The translations under genes and the position numbers were made by a program. This document shows positions 12,201 through 22,748 of a stretch of 64,000 nucleotides of DNA, piece after piece (position 1 is the first letter of the stretch; each line of letters starts with the position of its first letter). The DNA comes from Heliocidaris erythrogramma. Its lineage: Eukaryota > Echinodermata > Echinoidea > Camarodonta > Echinometridae. Location: assembly GCA_025617745.1 (NCBI GenBank), contig CM046868.1:17612615-17676614 (forward strand), written 5' to 3'. The notes beneath the pieces were generated by a model, which had not been told where the DNA came from, searched no databases, and worked only from the letters and a program-made list of their open reading frames with translations.

Positions 12201-12669
12201 TAAAAGGAAATGATTATCATTTCCTTCAAAAGGAAATGATTATCGTGTTGATTATATAAGAAAGTAAAATAAGGTTGGATAGACATGGCTGTATATCTTC
12301 TTAATTAATAGCTATAGGTATATGTATAGGTAATAGTGTCCATTTTTGTATGGAAATTCGTTGTATTTAAATGGTAAATGTTACAAACATAAACATTAAA
12401 ATAAATACATGTACATGCATCGATAATGTTATATAACTAAACTGAGTGGTGTGTATCTGGAAAATAACTCGAAAATATACTAATTCATTTGATAATAGTG
12501 ACCAATATAATAAATAACATATCATTATCGAAAAAGAAAATGAGAAAATGAAATCTATTATGCTACTGATAATAATTATAAGTAAAACAAAAAGAACGAA
12601 ACAAAGAAAAAGGAAAGAGCAATGTAAAGCATAATGAGTCATTATGAAAACTAGTTGTAAAAAATATAT
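12201..12669. other. gene-less AT-rich stretch
   Basis: A small local duplication GGAAATGATTATC lies near 12209-12245. Nothing else is recognised. Confidence 0.4.
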
Positions 12670-12750
12670 CTATATAAAGCCGGGTAACAATATGACTGTA
12701 TGGCCTTCGGGGAGAACAGTATTATAATATTGATGAGGCTACATTGAGTA

Positions 12751-13702
12751 CCCTGATAGCAGAAAGTGTTAAAAAATGAAGTGATATTTACGTCGTGGTT
12801 TTCGTCTTTTTTACGTCCTGTAATTACGTCAATAAGACGACAACTTGCACCAACGCAAGACGTCAAGAGGACGTCTTATTTTGACGTCATCTCTACGTCC
12901 TCATTCCTCTTCCCTGATAGCAGAAAGTGTTAAAAATGACGTGATATTTACGTCGCGGTTTTCGTCTTTTTTACGTCCTGTAATTACGTCAATAAGACGA
13001 CAACTTGCACCAACGCAAGACGTCAAGAGGACGTCATCTCTACGTCTTGTACACTGTAAAAACTAAAGTGCTACTTTTAGGGGAATGTATAGTGACTGCA
13101 CCTGAAATGCTGTTTATAGCACTTGTAGTGTGCTAATTTACCAGCAAAAAAAAAATGTGACCGTGGCAAGCCTCGAACCAAGTTCCGCGCTGATTGAGAG
13201 GCGCCGACGTTACCGATGGACTAACGAATGCTTCTTGCAGTCCAGTTTAGTAATGGGAGTCGAGTAGATAACATGAACTATGTGGTGTCGTAAATTCACT
13301 ATGTAACAATATGATCTGCTCTAAATCGTACGATGTGAGTTAGTCTAGCGGTAATGCCAGCAATTCTCGATCAGCGGACCCTGGTTCGAAGCTCGCCCAA
13401 ATCATTTTTTTTAAATGAATGTTTAGCAGTTTAAGGAGCCGGTCCAGCTCCCGTGAAAGTGCTGAAATAGCACGCTGTGTGCATTCAATAGCACTCTGAG
13501 TGCAGTCCCTATGCATGCCCTCAAAAAGTGCTATATACAGCACTTCAGTTTTTACAGTGTACAGATGACGTCAAAATAAGACGTCCTCTTGACGTCTTGC
13601 GTTGGTGCAAGTTGTCGTCTTATTGACGTAATTACAGGACGTAAAAAGACGAAAACCACAACGTAAATATCACGTAATTTTTACCACTTTCTGCTATCAG
13701 GG
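12751..13702. mobile_element. two-layer nested palindromic element, copy 1
   Basis: The outer layer has inverted arms that begin CCCTGATAGCAGAAAGTG and contain many TTACGTC/GACGTC motifs. The left arm is duplicated in tandem (12751-12911 and 12912-13049); the right arm is single (13562-13702). A second element (13052-13559) sits at the centre between the arms. Outer flanks are TA/TA. No transposase frame is present; short open frames here come from the arms. A reverse-complement copy with the same organisation is at 61358-62242. Confidence 0.9.
13052..13559. mobile_element. 508-bp inner TIR element with divergent tRNA-like blocks, copy 1
   Basis: Ends CACTGTAAAAACTAAAGTGC and its inverted partner CACTTCAGTTTTTACAGTG are flanked by TA. 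Inside are two related tRNA-like blocks on opposite strands: minus at about 13164-13228 and plus at about 13335-13398. Each has an A-box-like TTAGTCTAGCGGTAATG or TTAGTCCATCGGTAACG segment and a B-box-like GGTTCGA. They point outward. The T-arm does not pair properly, so they are tRNA-derived and not functional tRNA genes. The other copy (61502-62009) is also exactly 508 bp. Confidence 0.85.
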
Positions 13703-13834
13703 TAAACAAGACATATTATTATTATTATTGTTATTATTATATTAATGCACTTATGTCACGCGCTAACTATAAAGACTATATAGTATTCTCCAGAGTTTTC
13801 TTTCATATTCATATCCATAATGTTCATAATGTTC

Positions 13835-13870
<36 letters not shown>

Positions 13871-13937
13871 TCTTGCTTACCCAGGGTAGCCTCATCAGTA
13901 CTAAATACTGTTCTCCCTGAGGGCTCTGCATATTATA

Positions 13938-16190
13938 GGTTTTCCCGGTCAATTTCATTGTTTTGCCATTCAATTTCATATTAGAAGCATTCGTTTTCGT
14001 CCAATACGGTCATGCAACGACATATCGTCATTCAAAATCGTTTTTAGTCATTCAAACGAAGTAGTGTGGCAACCGATTTCGTAGTCGTGCATTATAATTC
14101 ACTGAATGAGCATACATTTTCGGCAATGGTTATTCAATTTCGTCTGCAACATGTCACCAGCTGATTCCGAATATTCAAATTCGTATATAGGCATACAAGT
14201 TCATAATAGCAGCATTCAAATTAAGTATGTTAGGTATCCATTGAAACTTGCATTAATTGTACAGTATTTTAAATTGAATGGTCGAAAAATCTCGTGTATA
14301 TAACACAGTCATTTCAATCTAGCCTTCATGTGAACAAAATCAAACTATATAAGAGTCATGGCGGAGGCCCGTGTTAGATACAGGCGCACTAGTAACGAGG
14401 ATAGGGGTAGGCTAATCGAATCCTTCGAAGCCCAGAGAGACTACGTGCAGTTAGCAGTTACCCTAGGCATTAATCGCAACACTGCTAGGTCTATCATTGT
14501 GACGTATCTGAGGGAGGGGAGACGCAACAAGCTACCGAGGGGTGGGGCAAAGAATACCAAAATGGACGACGAAATGAAGGCAAGACTTGAACATTTGATC
14601 AATACAAATCCTCTAATGACACTATAACATATGAAGGATGATCTGGCTTAATCTCTCCCAGATAAACCCGCGGTGAGCACATCAACCATTGCCAGGGCGC
14701 TAGATGGCATGCTCATAACACTCAAGTTGGTGGAGGACGTCCCTGATGCACGAAATTTTCCCCGTGTCTTGGACCAACGAGCTGAGTATGCGGATTGGTT
14801 CCTGCAGATTGGCAATCTTGCTCAATGCGTCTTCGTGGATGAATGTGGATATAACATCTGGACCCGAAGATCTTACTTACTTTTGCAGTCTCTGATGCAG
14901 TGGGCTTGGTGCACCATACCATGTCCTGTGATACCGTCACAAGGGAGAGCTTTGAAGCGTTCCTCCTGGAGGCGGCACGCCAGTGTAACCAATTCTTCCC
15001 TCCTGACACGGATGTCTTCATCATCTATGACAACGCCCGCCCACATGTAAGAGCGCAACTGCCAGAACATGCCGATGGAGTCCACCGGAGAATTCACCTC
15101 AAGACACTCCCACCATATTCACCATTTCTCAATCCCACGGAGATGGCACACAGCGCCTTCAAAGCTGCACGTCCATGATGGCAGCGGAGGTTCGGCGACC
15201 GTGAAGCAGCACGCAGGGCCGAGATGAATTTGCAACAGTGGCGATGCAACCTCATCCAGCAAGTTGGACGCAACAACGTTGATGTCATCACACAAGAGAA
15301 GTGTGACCAATGATATCGTCATACCCAGGCCTACATGGGAAGATGCTTAGCACGCCAACCCATAGATGGCTGAATATCAACTTTAGAACAATGTACTGTA
15401 CGTTGGTCACGCATGATGATGAAAATACAGATGTAAAATGAAGAACACAAAATATTCGATGATTATGGAAATAACAGAGAACATCACATAACATTAAGAT
15501 GATTATGGTGACAATAAAAATGTAAACTGGCGATTACAAAAACAATACATTTATAATGAAAAAAACTATAGACGTAAAATATAAATATCCAAAACAATGT
15601 GATGATCATGATGTAAACAAATGTCTAAAATTAAAATGACAAAAACATAATGATCATGATATATAAAAACACTGATGTAAAATTAAGATGATTAAAACAA
15701 TATGATGATCATAATGAAAAGGATAATTGATTATTGAAGATAACACAAAATGTTGAGGAAATTATGTTGAGATCAAAATGATGAATATTGTGACGAGTAA
15801 ATAAGTGATAACAAAAAGAATTTCAAGTCACCTTTAATGATTAAATGGACAGATCACTCGAGATTACACGTATTTGTATTACGAAAATGAATGCTCAATT
15901 GAGGAAACCAATTGCTCGAAAACGAAATTGAAAGTGATTTTAGGTGCTTACCACACCCATCGCACTAATTTGATTGCTGAAATGTGGAAATCCATGCCCC
16001 AAAACGAAATTGAACGTTGTTATCCGAATTTGAAATTGGTATCCATTAATTTTGGTGCCTAAAACGAATTTGAAAGCACGAAATATGAAATCGTTTGACC
16101 AAAGTCACTCCACCGCTTCGGACACACGAATTTGGATGCACTGAAAATGAAAATGAATGATAATTTTACGAAATTGGCCGGGAAAATCTA
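13938..16190 (+). mobile_element. IS630/Tc1-type DNA transposon, decayed
   Basis: Terminal inverted repeats GGTTTTCCCGGTCAATTTC (left) and, in reverse complement, GATTTTCCCGGCCAATTTC (right) are flanked by TATA bases, consistent with the TA target of the IS630-Tc1-mariner superfamily. Subterminal regions on both sides carry many AATTCGTTTTCG/AATTTCGTC-like motifs. A single broken transposase gene (14358-15373) occupies the left-centre. About 800 bp of AT-rich non-coding DNA follows it. Confidence 0.88.
14358..15373 (+). pseudogene. IS630/Tc1-family transposase (DDE), internally deleted
   Basis: It encodes the enzyme that cuts and pastes its own element at TA sites. Seen in order: an N-terminal helix-turn-helix (LAVTLGINRNTARSIIVTYL, 14454-14513), a stop after NPLMTL (14625) and another near 14652, a second HTH-like VSTSTIARALDGM, the first catalytic region CVFVDECGYNIWTRRS, the second catalytic Asp in FIIYDNARPH, and the catalytic Glu in PPYSPFLNPTEMAHS. 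The spacing between the second Asp and the Glu is 36 residues. After WTRRS at about 14872 the frame shifts and roughly 25 residues of the conserved core seem missing before VGLVHH. The C-terminal part (NLQQWRCNLIQQVGR, 15226-15270) is in another frame and has one more stop. It is dead but recognisable; the start was chosen at MAEARVRYRR because it directly precedes the HTH. Confidence 0.88.
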
Positions 16191-16330
16191 TATTACCCCG
16201 GCTTTAGCATGGCAACCGCAGCGCTCAGTGCATTCAAGGAATATATTCTACCGGGTACCCACTTACTACACCGTCTTAACAGAATATTACAAAGTTACTT
16301 ATGAGATATTTTTATTTACATTTTTTTAAT

Positions 16331-17129
16331 GAAATGAAAATAGTGGAATATCTATGTGAACATAGTTAAAAATAAGTAAGAAGCATTTTACTGTTATCGT
16401 GCATAAAAAAGAAACATTGCTTCTATTATAATAGTAGCTTTGTGTCTATGTGCATGTTTAACGAGTACGTGCATGCAGACATAAAATGTCCTTTAATCAT
16501 CTTACATTTGGTTTCCTTTCTTTTCATCAAAGGAAATAGTATATTTCATTGTTTCCCCTGGTAGGAGAGATGCTGTAAAAAGCTGTTTAAATCTTACTCC
16601 TTGCTCCAAAGTATCATAGTAGATTTTCCATCGTTTTTGCTTTCCCATCAAATTATCTTTCTTTTTCCTCAAGAACAAAGCCTCGTTTCTTGATTGAACC
16701 GCGTAGTACATGAGAAATATAGCTCAGGGCGTTATTTCGTATTCTGTTACCGAACAAATTACGAGGCTGTTAGCTCTTATCCTGAGTCCGTTCCGTAGAA
16801 CAAAGGCAATATGCGGTATAAATTACTAATATTTTAAGGCCTCGGCTATAGAATTATTCCCTTTGCACAGTAGAAAAAGAGGGAATATGCATGTGAATAC
16901 GAATACTTTTTATTAGTAAATCACACCAGCTTGCAAAAAATTGTATGGATTTAATTACAAGGACATGCACTAAACATTCCTTGAACTTTGACCATGCTCG
17001 AAAGCACATCCAAATAGCTAACGTTTATCAGTAACTTGATACAGAGTAATTTTGGTTTTCATTTTTGAGATCAATGACTTTAGAACACTGTTAAGAGAGA
17101 ATGAGATGATAAGAAGTGACCATTACAGA
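16331..17129. other. gene-less stretch
   Basis: No supported coding, RNA or mobile-element structure. Confidence 0.4.
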
Positions 17130-17226
17130 GAGGGGGCAATAGATAAAGAAAGGGAGATAGAGAGAAAGAGATATAAAGAAAGAAAGAAAGAGAGAGATAG
17201 ATAGAGAGAGAGAAAGAGAGAGGGGG
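17130..17226. repeat. GA-rich low-complexity tract
   Basis: Purine-rich sequence dominated by GA and GAAA units. Confidence 0.95.
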
Positions 17227-17325
17227 AAGCTATGGTTAGATGGGATAACGCATGGGGTAGGAAAGGTTAACAAAACAGTACTTCCCTTTAATGTTAATGA
17301 TTGTTTTCACGAAGAAGTAGAAATA

Positions 17326-17329
<4 letters not shown>

Positions 17330-17370
<41 letters not shown>
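17330..17370. repeat. (TA)n microsatellite
   Basis: TA dinucleotide run preceded by a short CA run. Confidence 0.97.
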
Positions 17371-17372
<2 letters not shown>

Positions 17373-17741
17373 CTAATTTATTTGATCTAAGTAGGCCTAT
17401 ATGTATTAAAATAACATAAATAAAAGAGAGCAAAAAAGTAGACTAATCAAATTTCACGTCCTTTGCCTTCTGGCTAGATCTCTTCATTTGTCACGTTCGA
17501 CGAGAATAAATTCTATTTGAATTTGAAATAAATAGAAAAAAGCATGAGTCCAATTCTTGAAGATTATTAAAAAACAAATATCACATCAGAAATGAATACT
17601 TTACATGGAAATGAACGCTTCTGCATACTTTGATATCTTCATGAGAAACCTACTGTGATTTGCCTCAAAAGAAAGCTCGAAGTCATAGATAAGTTGGAAT
17701 ATAAATATTTTTGACACAGCACAATTTATTTTCCCAAAATG

Positions 17742-17816
17742 CCTTCCACAAGGAAGGCATAGAGATACTGTATAGTTTAAGATGCGCTGTATAAATCCAT
17801 CTTTATTATTATTAAC
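17742..17816 (+). repeat. SINE-like tail with ATT end
   Basis: GATGCGCTGTATAAATCC followed by ATT triplets is the same tail type as at 11213 and 56848. A small hairpin GCCTTCC...GGAAGGC precedes it at 17741-17759. Confidence 0.6.
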
Positions 17817-18225
17817 TCGACAATAGGATGGGAAAAGAGAGACTCGTGAATCTTTGTAAGATGAAGAAATAACTGCCATACACACTGATCAGTAAAGAAA
17901 GTTTAAAAAGAAAGAAGAAAAAATAGATCCATTTATAATGAAAGAGGGAGCACAACTTAAAAGGAGAAAGAGACAAGCCGTACAGAACGTAATGAGATTT
18001 TATACAATGTATGGTAAAGTCCATTTAGGATGTTCGCCTCAGGGTGCGTTACACTCTCATACATCGTGAGAGGGGCACTTTTTCAGTACTTTGTCAGTGT
18101 GGGAAGATAAGTTGGCCCGTGCCCCCTGCTTCCGCCCCTGTAATCGAAGAGAGAATTGCCTAGAAACACACACCTGCCAGGGATAAAATACCAAGGTCTC
18201 GATAACTGCTGACGAACAGTTTGAG

Positions 18226-18640
18226 TTGGGGGCACTCGTTTTTCCGAAGGTGCGTAATTCTGAAGGTTCATTATTCCGAAACACAAAAGTCCCGTACCAG
18301 CGGGTTTATAGTTCTGAAAATGAAATGACATTCTTAATTCCAAATATATTTTGCATTACTCCGAAAGTTCATTGTTCAGAAGGTTCATAAATTCCGAAAA
18401 TGAAATAGGGTGGGTTAGTAATTCCGAAATGAAAAATGGTTCGTTATTACAGAAATAAAATAAGATTCGTTATTCCGAAGGTTTGTAATTACGAAACTAA
18501 AATAGGGTTCTATTGCATTTTCGGCATAATGAAACTTCGGAGTTACGAAACCTATTTCATTTTCGGAATTACGAACGTTCAATTACGAACTTTCAGAGTA
18601 TATAACGAACCTTCTGAGAAACGAACCTTCAAAGAATGAA
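18226..18640. repeat. degenerate ATTCCGAA array, partly palindromic
   Basis: The left part repeats GGTTCRTTATTCCGAA-like units at irregular spacing (15-40 bp). The right part carries the complementary TTCGGAATTACGAACC form. It is a degenerate minisatellite or the arms of a foldback element. It contributes to several spurious short frames. Confidence 0.85.
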
Positions 18641-18644
18641 CCAT

Positions 18645-18810
18645 CGCAAAAGACATGACATGAAACCCTGACATCGACCACCTCATTATCCACGATCGTA
18701 CAAGAGATTGCCATCGGGGAGGAAAGAAACCCATGGCCTCCTGTGAGCTCGAGATTCACATGACCATCTTCCTTGGTGTGAATACTAACTCGTACATTGT
18801 AAGATACCAT
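18645..18810 (-). pseudogene. decayed coding segment, E-set/Ig-like pattern
   Basis: On the minus strand an open segment contains VNLELTGGHGFLSSPMAIS and CTIVDNEVVDVRV. The alternation of strand-forming residues resembles filamin-type or other immunoglobulin-like sandwich repeats, but no family was identified with certainty. Its 3' end runs into the ATTCCGAA array, so the open frame is longer than the real coding part. A related segment containing VNLELT lies in the downstream tandem copy (near 18920). No splice sites are convincing. It is best read as a fossil of a repeated coding domain. Confidence 0.35.
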
Positions 18811-19060
18811 CAGGGGTTTTAAAGTCGTACCAGGAATTCACAGCATCTAGTATTTAGCCATGTTAGCGATAGTGACTTGTTAGATCTCGAGAGAGGCTGT
18901 TTAAAGACATCGAAATCTTCTTGTGAGCTCTAGATTCACAATGAATTCTAACCTTAGATTTTAAGATGGGAGCATATGAGGTCGTACCAGGAATTCAATT
19001 TTTAGCCATATTTAGCGATAGTGTCTTGATAGATCGAGTGATAGGATGTCCAAAGATGTA
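18741..19060. repeat. two-copy tandem duplication, period about 160-180 bp
   Basis: CTGTGAGCTCGAGATTCACA (18741) recurs as TTGTGAGCTCTAGATTCACA (18921), and GTCGTACCAGGAATTCA (18824) recurs at 18981. Both copies continue with TTTAGCCAT and GCGATAGTG blocks. The copies are clearly diverged with indels. Confidence 0.85.
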
Positions 19061-19267
19061 GATATTTTCACAAATACGTGGTGCTGAATTCGAAAAGAAT
19101 ACAGGCCATTTCCCAATGAATAGAGATATTGCGCTGGTGCTAAGTTAGATAGGGAAATAAGAAGTGTAAAGAAGTAGAGAAGGTTTGATGTTGTTAAGCC
19201 CGTTGCGCATACGAGGCATAATTTGCATGACGTAAGACTGCGTTATTATAGGCGAAATATAGGACCT

Positions 19268-19305
19268 CAAATACGGCGTTAGTCTATGGACTAACGCCGT
19301 ATTTG
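19268..19305. repeat. perfect 17-bp hairpin
   Basis: CAAATACGGCGTTAGTC and its exact complement are separated by TATG. It could form a stable cruciform. It could also be a short foldback left by an inverted duplication. Confidence 0.95.
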
Positions 19306-19628
19306 AAGCACCCTGTGAGAATGGAATCTTGAAGGGTTACACCACCAGGCGGCCATGGGGAAAGTCAGGATTGCGTAAGCCCCATTCACTCGTACACAAA
19401 GTTTGTGCGTCGAACACGTCCGTCGGACTGCTGGGGATTACATTTCGGACTGCACGAAGCCGACCGAATCTCGCACGAGTGTTTGAGCTCAGGCGGAGCG
19501 TGCATATTGCGCGGTGACCAGTCTGTTCGAAGTTTGCACCCCGCGGGGCAACAGTATGATCAGGTAACGATCACGGTGCCCTCTCGCGGCATAAAAACCT
19601 CCACAATCTGCTGTTGAGTATCCCTTTA

Positions 19629-19831
19629 AGCCCAGCTCACACGAGGCATCATGTCGACTGCGTCAGTACCCGCGCTATTTTGAGCCTTTGAAGGCAATTA
19701 ATCCATACGCCAGTAATTATTGCATGCACTTTTTATTTACACGATATCATTCTTTCAAGACGCACAAAAGACCGTGCAAGTCACAGACGCGGTCCTAACG
19801 TCAGCAAATGACGCATCGTGTGAGCCGGGCT
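19629..19831. mobile_element. PIF/Harbinger-type MITE (203 bp)
   Basis: Inverted ends AGCCCAGCTCACACGAGGC and, in reverse complement, AGCCCGGCTCACACGATGC are flanked by TTA on both sides (19626-19628 and 19832-19834). A 3-bp TWA target duplication with AGCCC-type ends is characteristic of PIF/Harbinger elements. It is non-coding. Confidence 0.85.
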
Positions 19832-20003
19832 TTAGACAAAATGAATGCTAAATAACAATGCAAACGTTGCTTTGAATACAAGCGCATGGGCAAGTTGCCT
19901 TCACATCCTTGATTAGCGCAGGTAATAACGCAGTCTTACGTCCTATATTAAATTTTGGAGGTCCTATATTAAAAAAATGACTATCTGCATGATTACTGTC
20001 ACT

Positions 20004-20999
20004 AAAACTTACTGCATGAGAATGATATGAGGTATTCACACAGGTCACTAGGTAGTCCACTGCCTGGACTGTCTCCGTGTATCTCGCAATCGCGATCCTA
20101 TTACACCCTCAACGCTAACACAACAGCCAGTCCTTTATCTTAAAAATCTTGAGTGGATTGCAATCTAATATCAAGAAAAATAGTTTCCTATATAGGTAAA
20201 TTAGATACATATTAATAATGTCAAAAACAGGTATTTGAGAAGTTGAGCTTGTTCTCTTTTATTGGCAATATATCGTGTGAAGGCACATTTGTTTAAGAAC
20301 AGAGTGAGCTGCTGTTAATTACACCCAAAACTGGATGGTTAAAACTTAGAAAAGAAGAAGGAGCAAAGATCAAAAATCAGAAAGCATTCCTACGTGGAGT
20401 AGTCCAAACTATCAACCAGTCAACTTCAAGATAAAGTTGACAGTTCTGGTCATGCGACTACAATGTGAAAGAAACTGTCTCAAAGCAATATACCGGTTCT
20501 GTAATGTATTCAAATTTATGCAAATTTCTTCTCTGAGCACCTAGTGACGAGCTATTACATTAACCTGCTTTTTATAAATGAGCCTCAATGCTTGGAATCC
20601 AGTTTGCATACATTACTTGTTGCTATGTCCGGCAAGCTTTCAGGTTGTCAAGAACAACCTTTGTTTGAAAGGTATGGATGAAATTTGCAAACATTACCGA
20701 AGAGGTCTATTTGGGAAAGGGTGATTCATGTCTACATAAGAATTGGTGTATACTGTGAGGTTTTTGGAATCATCATAATGATAAGAAATTGACCCAGTCT
20801 TGCTGAAAAGTACATGCAGTGCACTCATATATTGGTATATGGGACTGCACACAGTCACACAAATGAGGGCATTTGAAGAGCAATCCTTTTCAGGGGACAT
20901 ATCTACTATGATGTTCTTCCAAACTGACTTAAAAGGAATAAGAAAGCTCACAAATTATTTTTTTTTCACCTTTCCCAGAACTCAACCTTCTCTTTAAGG
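20004..20999. other. gene-less stretch
   Basis: Short open frames near 20694-20997 have no supporting features. Confidence 0.4.
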
Positions 21000-21864
21000 C
21001 AATGGCCGGTATTCTGATAGCAGGTTTAATTTAACCCCAGACTAAAGTTAACCCTAGGTTAACTAAACTACACTTAAACCTCACCTTCAGTCTAAGGGGG
21101 TCTTGCAAGAAAGTTGCAATCAATTGCAAATCCCCCAAATCAGTCGCAAGTCTTGCAGTTTATTGATTGCAAGTTCCATTTAAAATACATGTATCATATT
21201 TGCAATCGATTGCAAATGGGGCATTTGCAATTGATTGCAACTTTCTTGCAACACCCCATAAGTGTAGTTTAACTCTATTTGGTATTCTGATAGCCAGGTT
21301 TAGTTAAACCTAGGTTTAAAATTTAACCCTGGGTTAAATGCCCCGCCCAGGTTTAATTACAATGGAGAATCTACTGCACATGCTCACTAGAGCTCATTTG
21401 CTCATGAATATTCATAGCACGCATTAATTTATTGTGGCCAATAGTGGCAATCCGAAAAAAATATGTATAGAGTGTAGGCTATCCCCGGGAGGCTACCTGT
21501 GCTCTTTTGAACTGTATCATATTGTTACATGATGTAATTGCTGCCTTTCCGGTTTTTTTATATAGACTGCAATCATTTTTATAATTGTTTGTAAATGTGA
21601 ATATGTTTGATTCAATAAAAACAAATAATCCCCCCCCCCCTCCAAAAAAAAAAAATACACACACATCATATTAGCTATTGATGCAGGTGTTTCTAGAATG
21701 GAATTTCTTTTTAATTAATTAAGTAGGCGTATTTTTTCTGCTTGGCTTTCAAACTTGGGGGGGGGGTGAAATACGCCTTTTATCCCTATACCTTTGCAGG
21801 AGGATACGCCACTTTTTAAGTTCACACATTAAGTTAAACCCGGCTATCAGAATACGGCCCATTG
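21000..21864. mobile_element. TIR element with GTATTCTGATAGC ends, carrying a nested MITE
   Basis: About 35-bp ends, CAATGGCCGGTATTCTGATA at left and the inverse of CAATGGGCCGTATTCTGATA at right. A third, internal copy of the end motif (GGTATTCTGATAGCCAGGTT at 21281) suggests either a tandem or self-nested history. Many GTTTAA/TTAAAC motifs lie inside. No protein-coding region is seen. Confidence 0.8.
21096..21258. mobile_element. 163-bp palindromic MITE with TAA target duplication
   Basis: Ends GGGGGTCTTGCAAGAAAGTT and the inverse of TGGGGTGTTGCAAGAAAGTT are nearly identical for 36 bp and flanked by TAA at 21093-21095 and 21259-21261. It sits inside a hairpin of the outer element: AAACTACACTTA upstream pairs with TAAGTGTAGTTT, which is re-formed when the MITE is removed. 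Confidence 0.88.
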
Positions 21865-22319
21865 TGTATATAATATAGCCTTGTGCATCACACTTTAAAA
21901 TGTGCGAACATTATTATGACATTTTACTTAATCCCAAAAATTATTTACATAGGAAATTGCCCTCGAGTTGATACATTGAATGTCTTTGCCATCGTGTTTT
22001 ACATACATCTGTTAAACAAGGCTAACATGACGTACAGAGAAATCTGATGAAAATAAGTGTGCTCCTTCTGTGCTTGCCCTTGGATATTGAAAAAACCTTA
22101 TGCGTAGATTGATGGTGCGCAGAACCTTTCAGTGTCTCTTATAATAAAATCAACTCGTACGGTATTCTAGACTAGACTGTCAAACCCTCTCTAAAGAACT
22201 ACTTTTTAGTGTCACACAGTGTGTGCACACAACTTTTCTCTATTTTGTTTTCACTATGAGAGGAGCATGTGTCTTTAGTCACTCGATGGTCATATACAGT
22301 GATGAATAAACACACTTTG
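21865..22319. other. gene-less stretch
   Basis: Only CACAGTGTG-rich sequence near 22210 hints at an additional decayed unit of the array that follows. Confidence 0.4.
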
Positions 22320-22547
22320 ATTATTTGTACTGTTACACTGTGTTACAGATACCTTGGAACATTCTGCTGTAAGAACACAGTGAGAATAAAGACTGTGCAA
22401 ACAGCATAAAAGTCAACACTGTGAAAATGTGTAAAATCATGTGAAGCATACACACAGTGTGTTTGTACCTATGGGGACACTGTGTTACAGATACCACAGA
22501 ACATTCTGCAGTAAAGAGCACGGTGTGAATACAGTATTCTCATAGTA

Positions 22548-22707
22548 GGGACTTTTAGAATTGCACGTCCACTTAGTCGACTGGTACGCAAGGACATCAT
22601 TCTACGCCACTACGCAGAACTGTGGTCAACATGGGCAGTCGACGACGTTGACATGCGCGAATTAGTCGACTGGGACGAAGTACTAGTCCACTGCTTCTAA
22701 AAGTCCC
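22548..22707. mobile_element. 160-bp MITE with TA flanks
   Basis: GGGACTTTTAGAA at the left is exactly inverted at the right, with TA at 22546-22547 and 22708-22709. The interior has two GTCGACT boxes in inverted arrangement. A Tc1/mariner-type or similar TA-targeting element is likely. Confidence 0.85.
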
Positions 22708-22748
22708 TAGTGTCAATCCAAAGCCTACATTTTAATCATACTGTAGTG

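Larger units (their letters stand above)
12670..13745 (-). repeat. SINE 3' region, interrupted by a composite TIR element
   Basis: The left part (12670-12750, with GGGAGAACAGTAT-like and GATGAGGCTAC blocks) and the right part (13703-13745, AAACAAGACAT followed by ATT triplets) join into the same sequence as the uninterrupted block at 13840-13935 read in reverse complement. The insertion at 12751-13702 is flanked by TA on both sides. Comparison with the neighbour copy gives one TA at the empty site. Confidence 0.75.
13820..16330 (+). repeat. second SINE-like copy, interrupted by an IS630/Tc1 transposon
   Basis: The left part is 13838-13936 (ATA triplets, GTCTTGCTTACCCAGGGTAG, CTGTTCTCCCTGAGGGCTC). 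The right part is 16191-16290 (ATTACCCCGGCTTTAGCATG, CTACCGGGTACCCACTTA). The latter blocks match the SINE at 35824-36183. The copy is inverted relative to the one at 12670-13745. Confidence 0.7.
19229..19942. repeat. inverted 20-bp pair bracketing a MITE
   Basis: GACGTAAGACTGCGTTATTA at 19229-19248 has its exact inverse at 19923-19942. Short TATAGGACCTC blocks lie next to both but in a different order. The enclosed DNA holds the hairpin at 19268 and the MITE at 19629. It may be the remains of a larger TIR element. Confidence 0.55.

Noticed and set aside
12651..13066. Open frames on both strands (also at 62030-62396)
   Set aside because: They come from the palindromic arms of the nested element and recur in its other copy, so they are repeat sequence, not a gene.
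13335..13398. tRNA gene
   Set aside because: It has A- and B-box-like motifs, but the T-arm does not pair, and the same block is inside a mobile element in two copies. Treated as tRNA-derived.
18226..18640. CRISPR-like array
   Set aside because: Units are degenerate, spacing is irregular, the array changes strand, and the context is eukaryotic.
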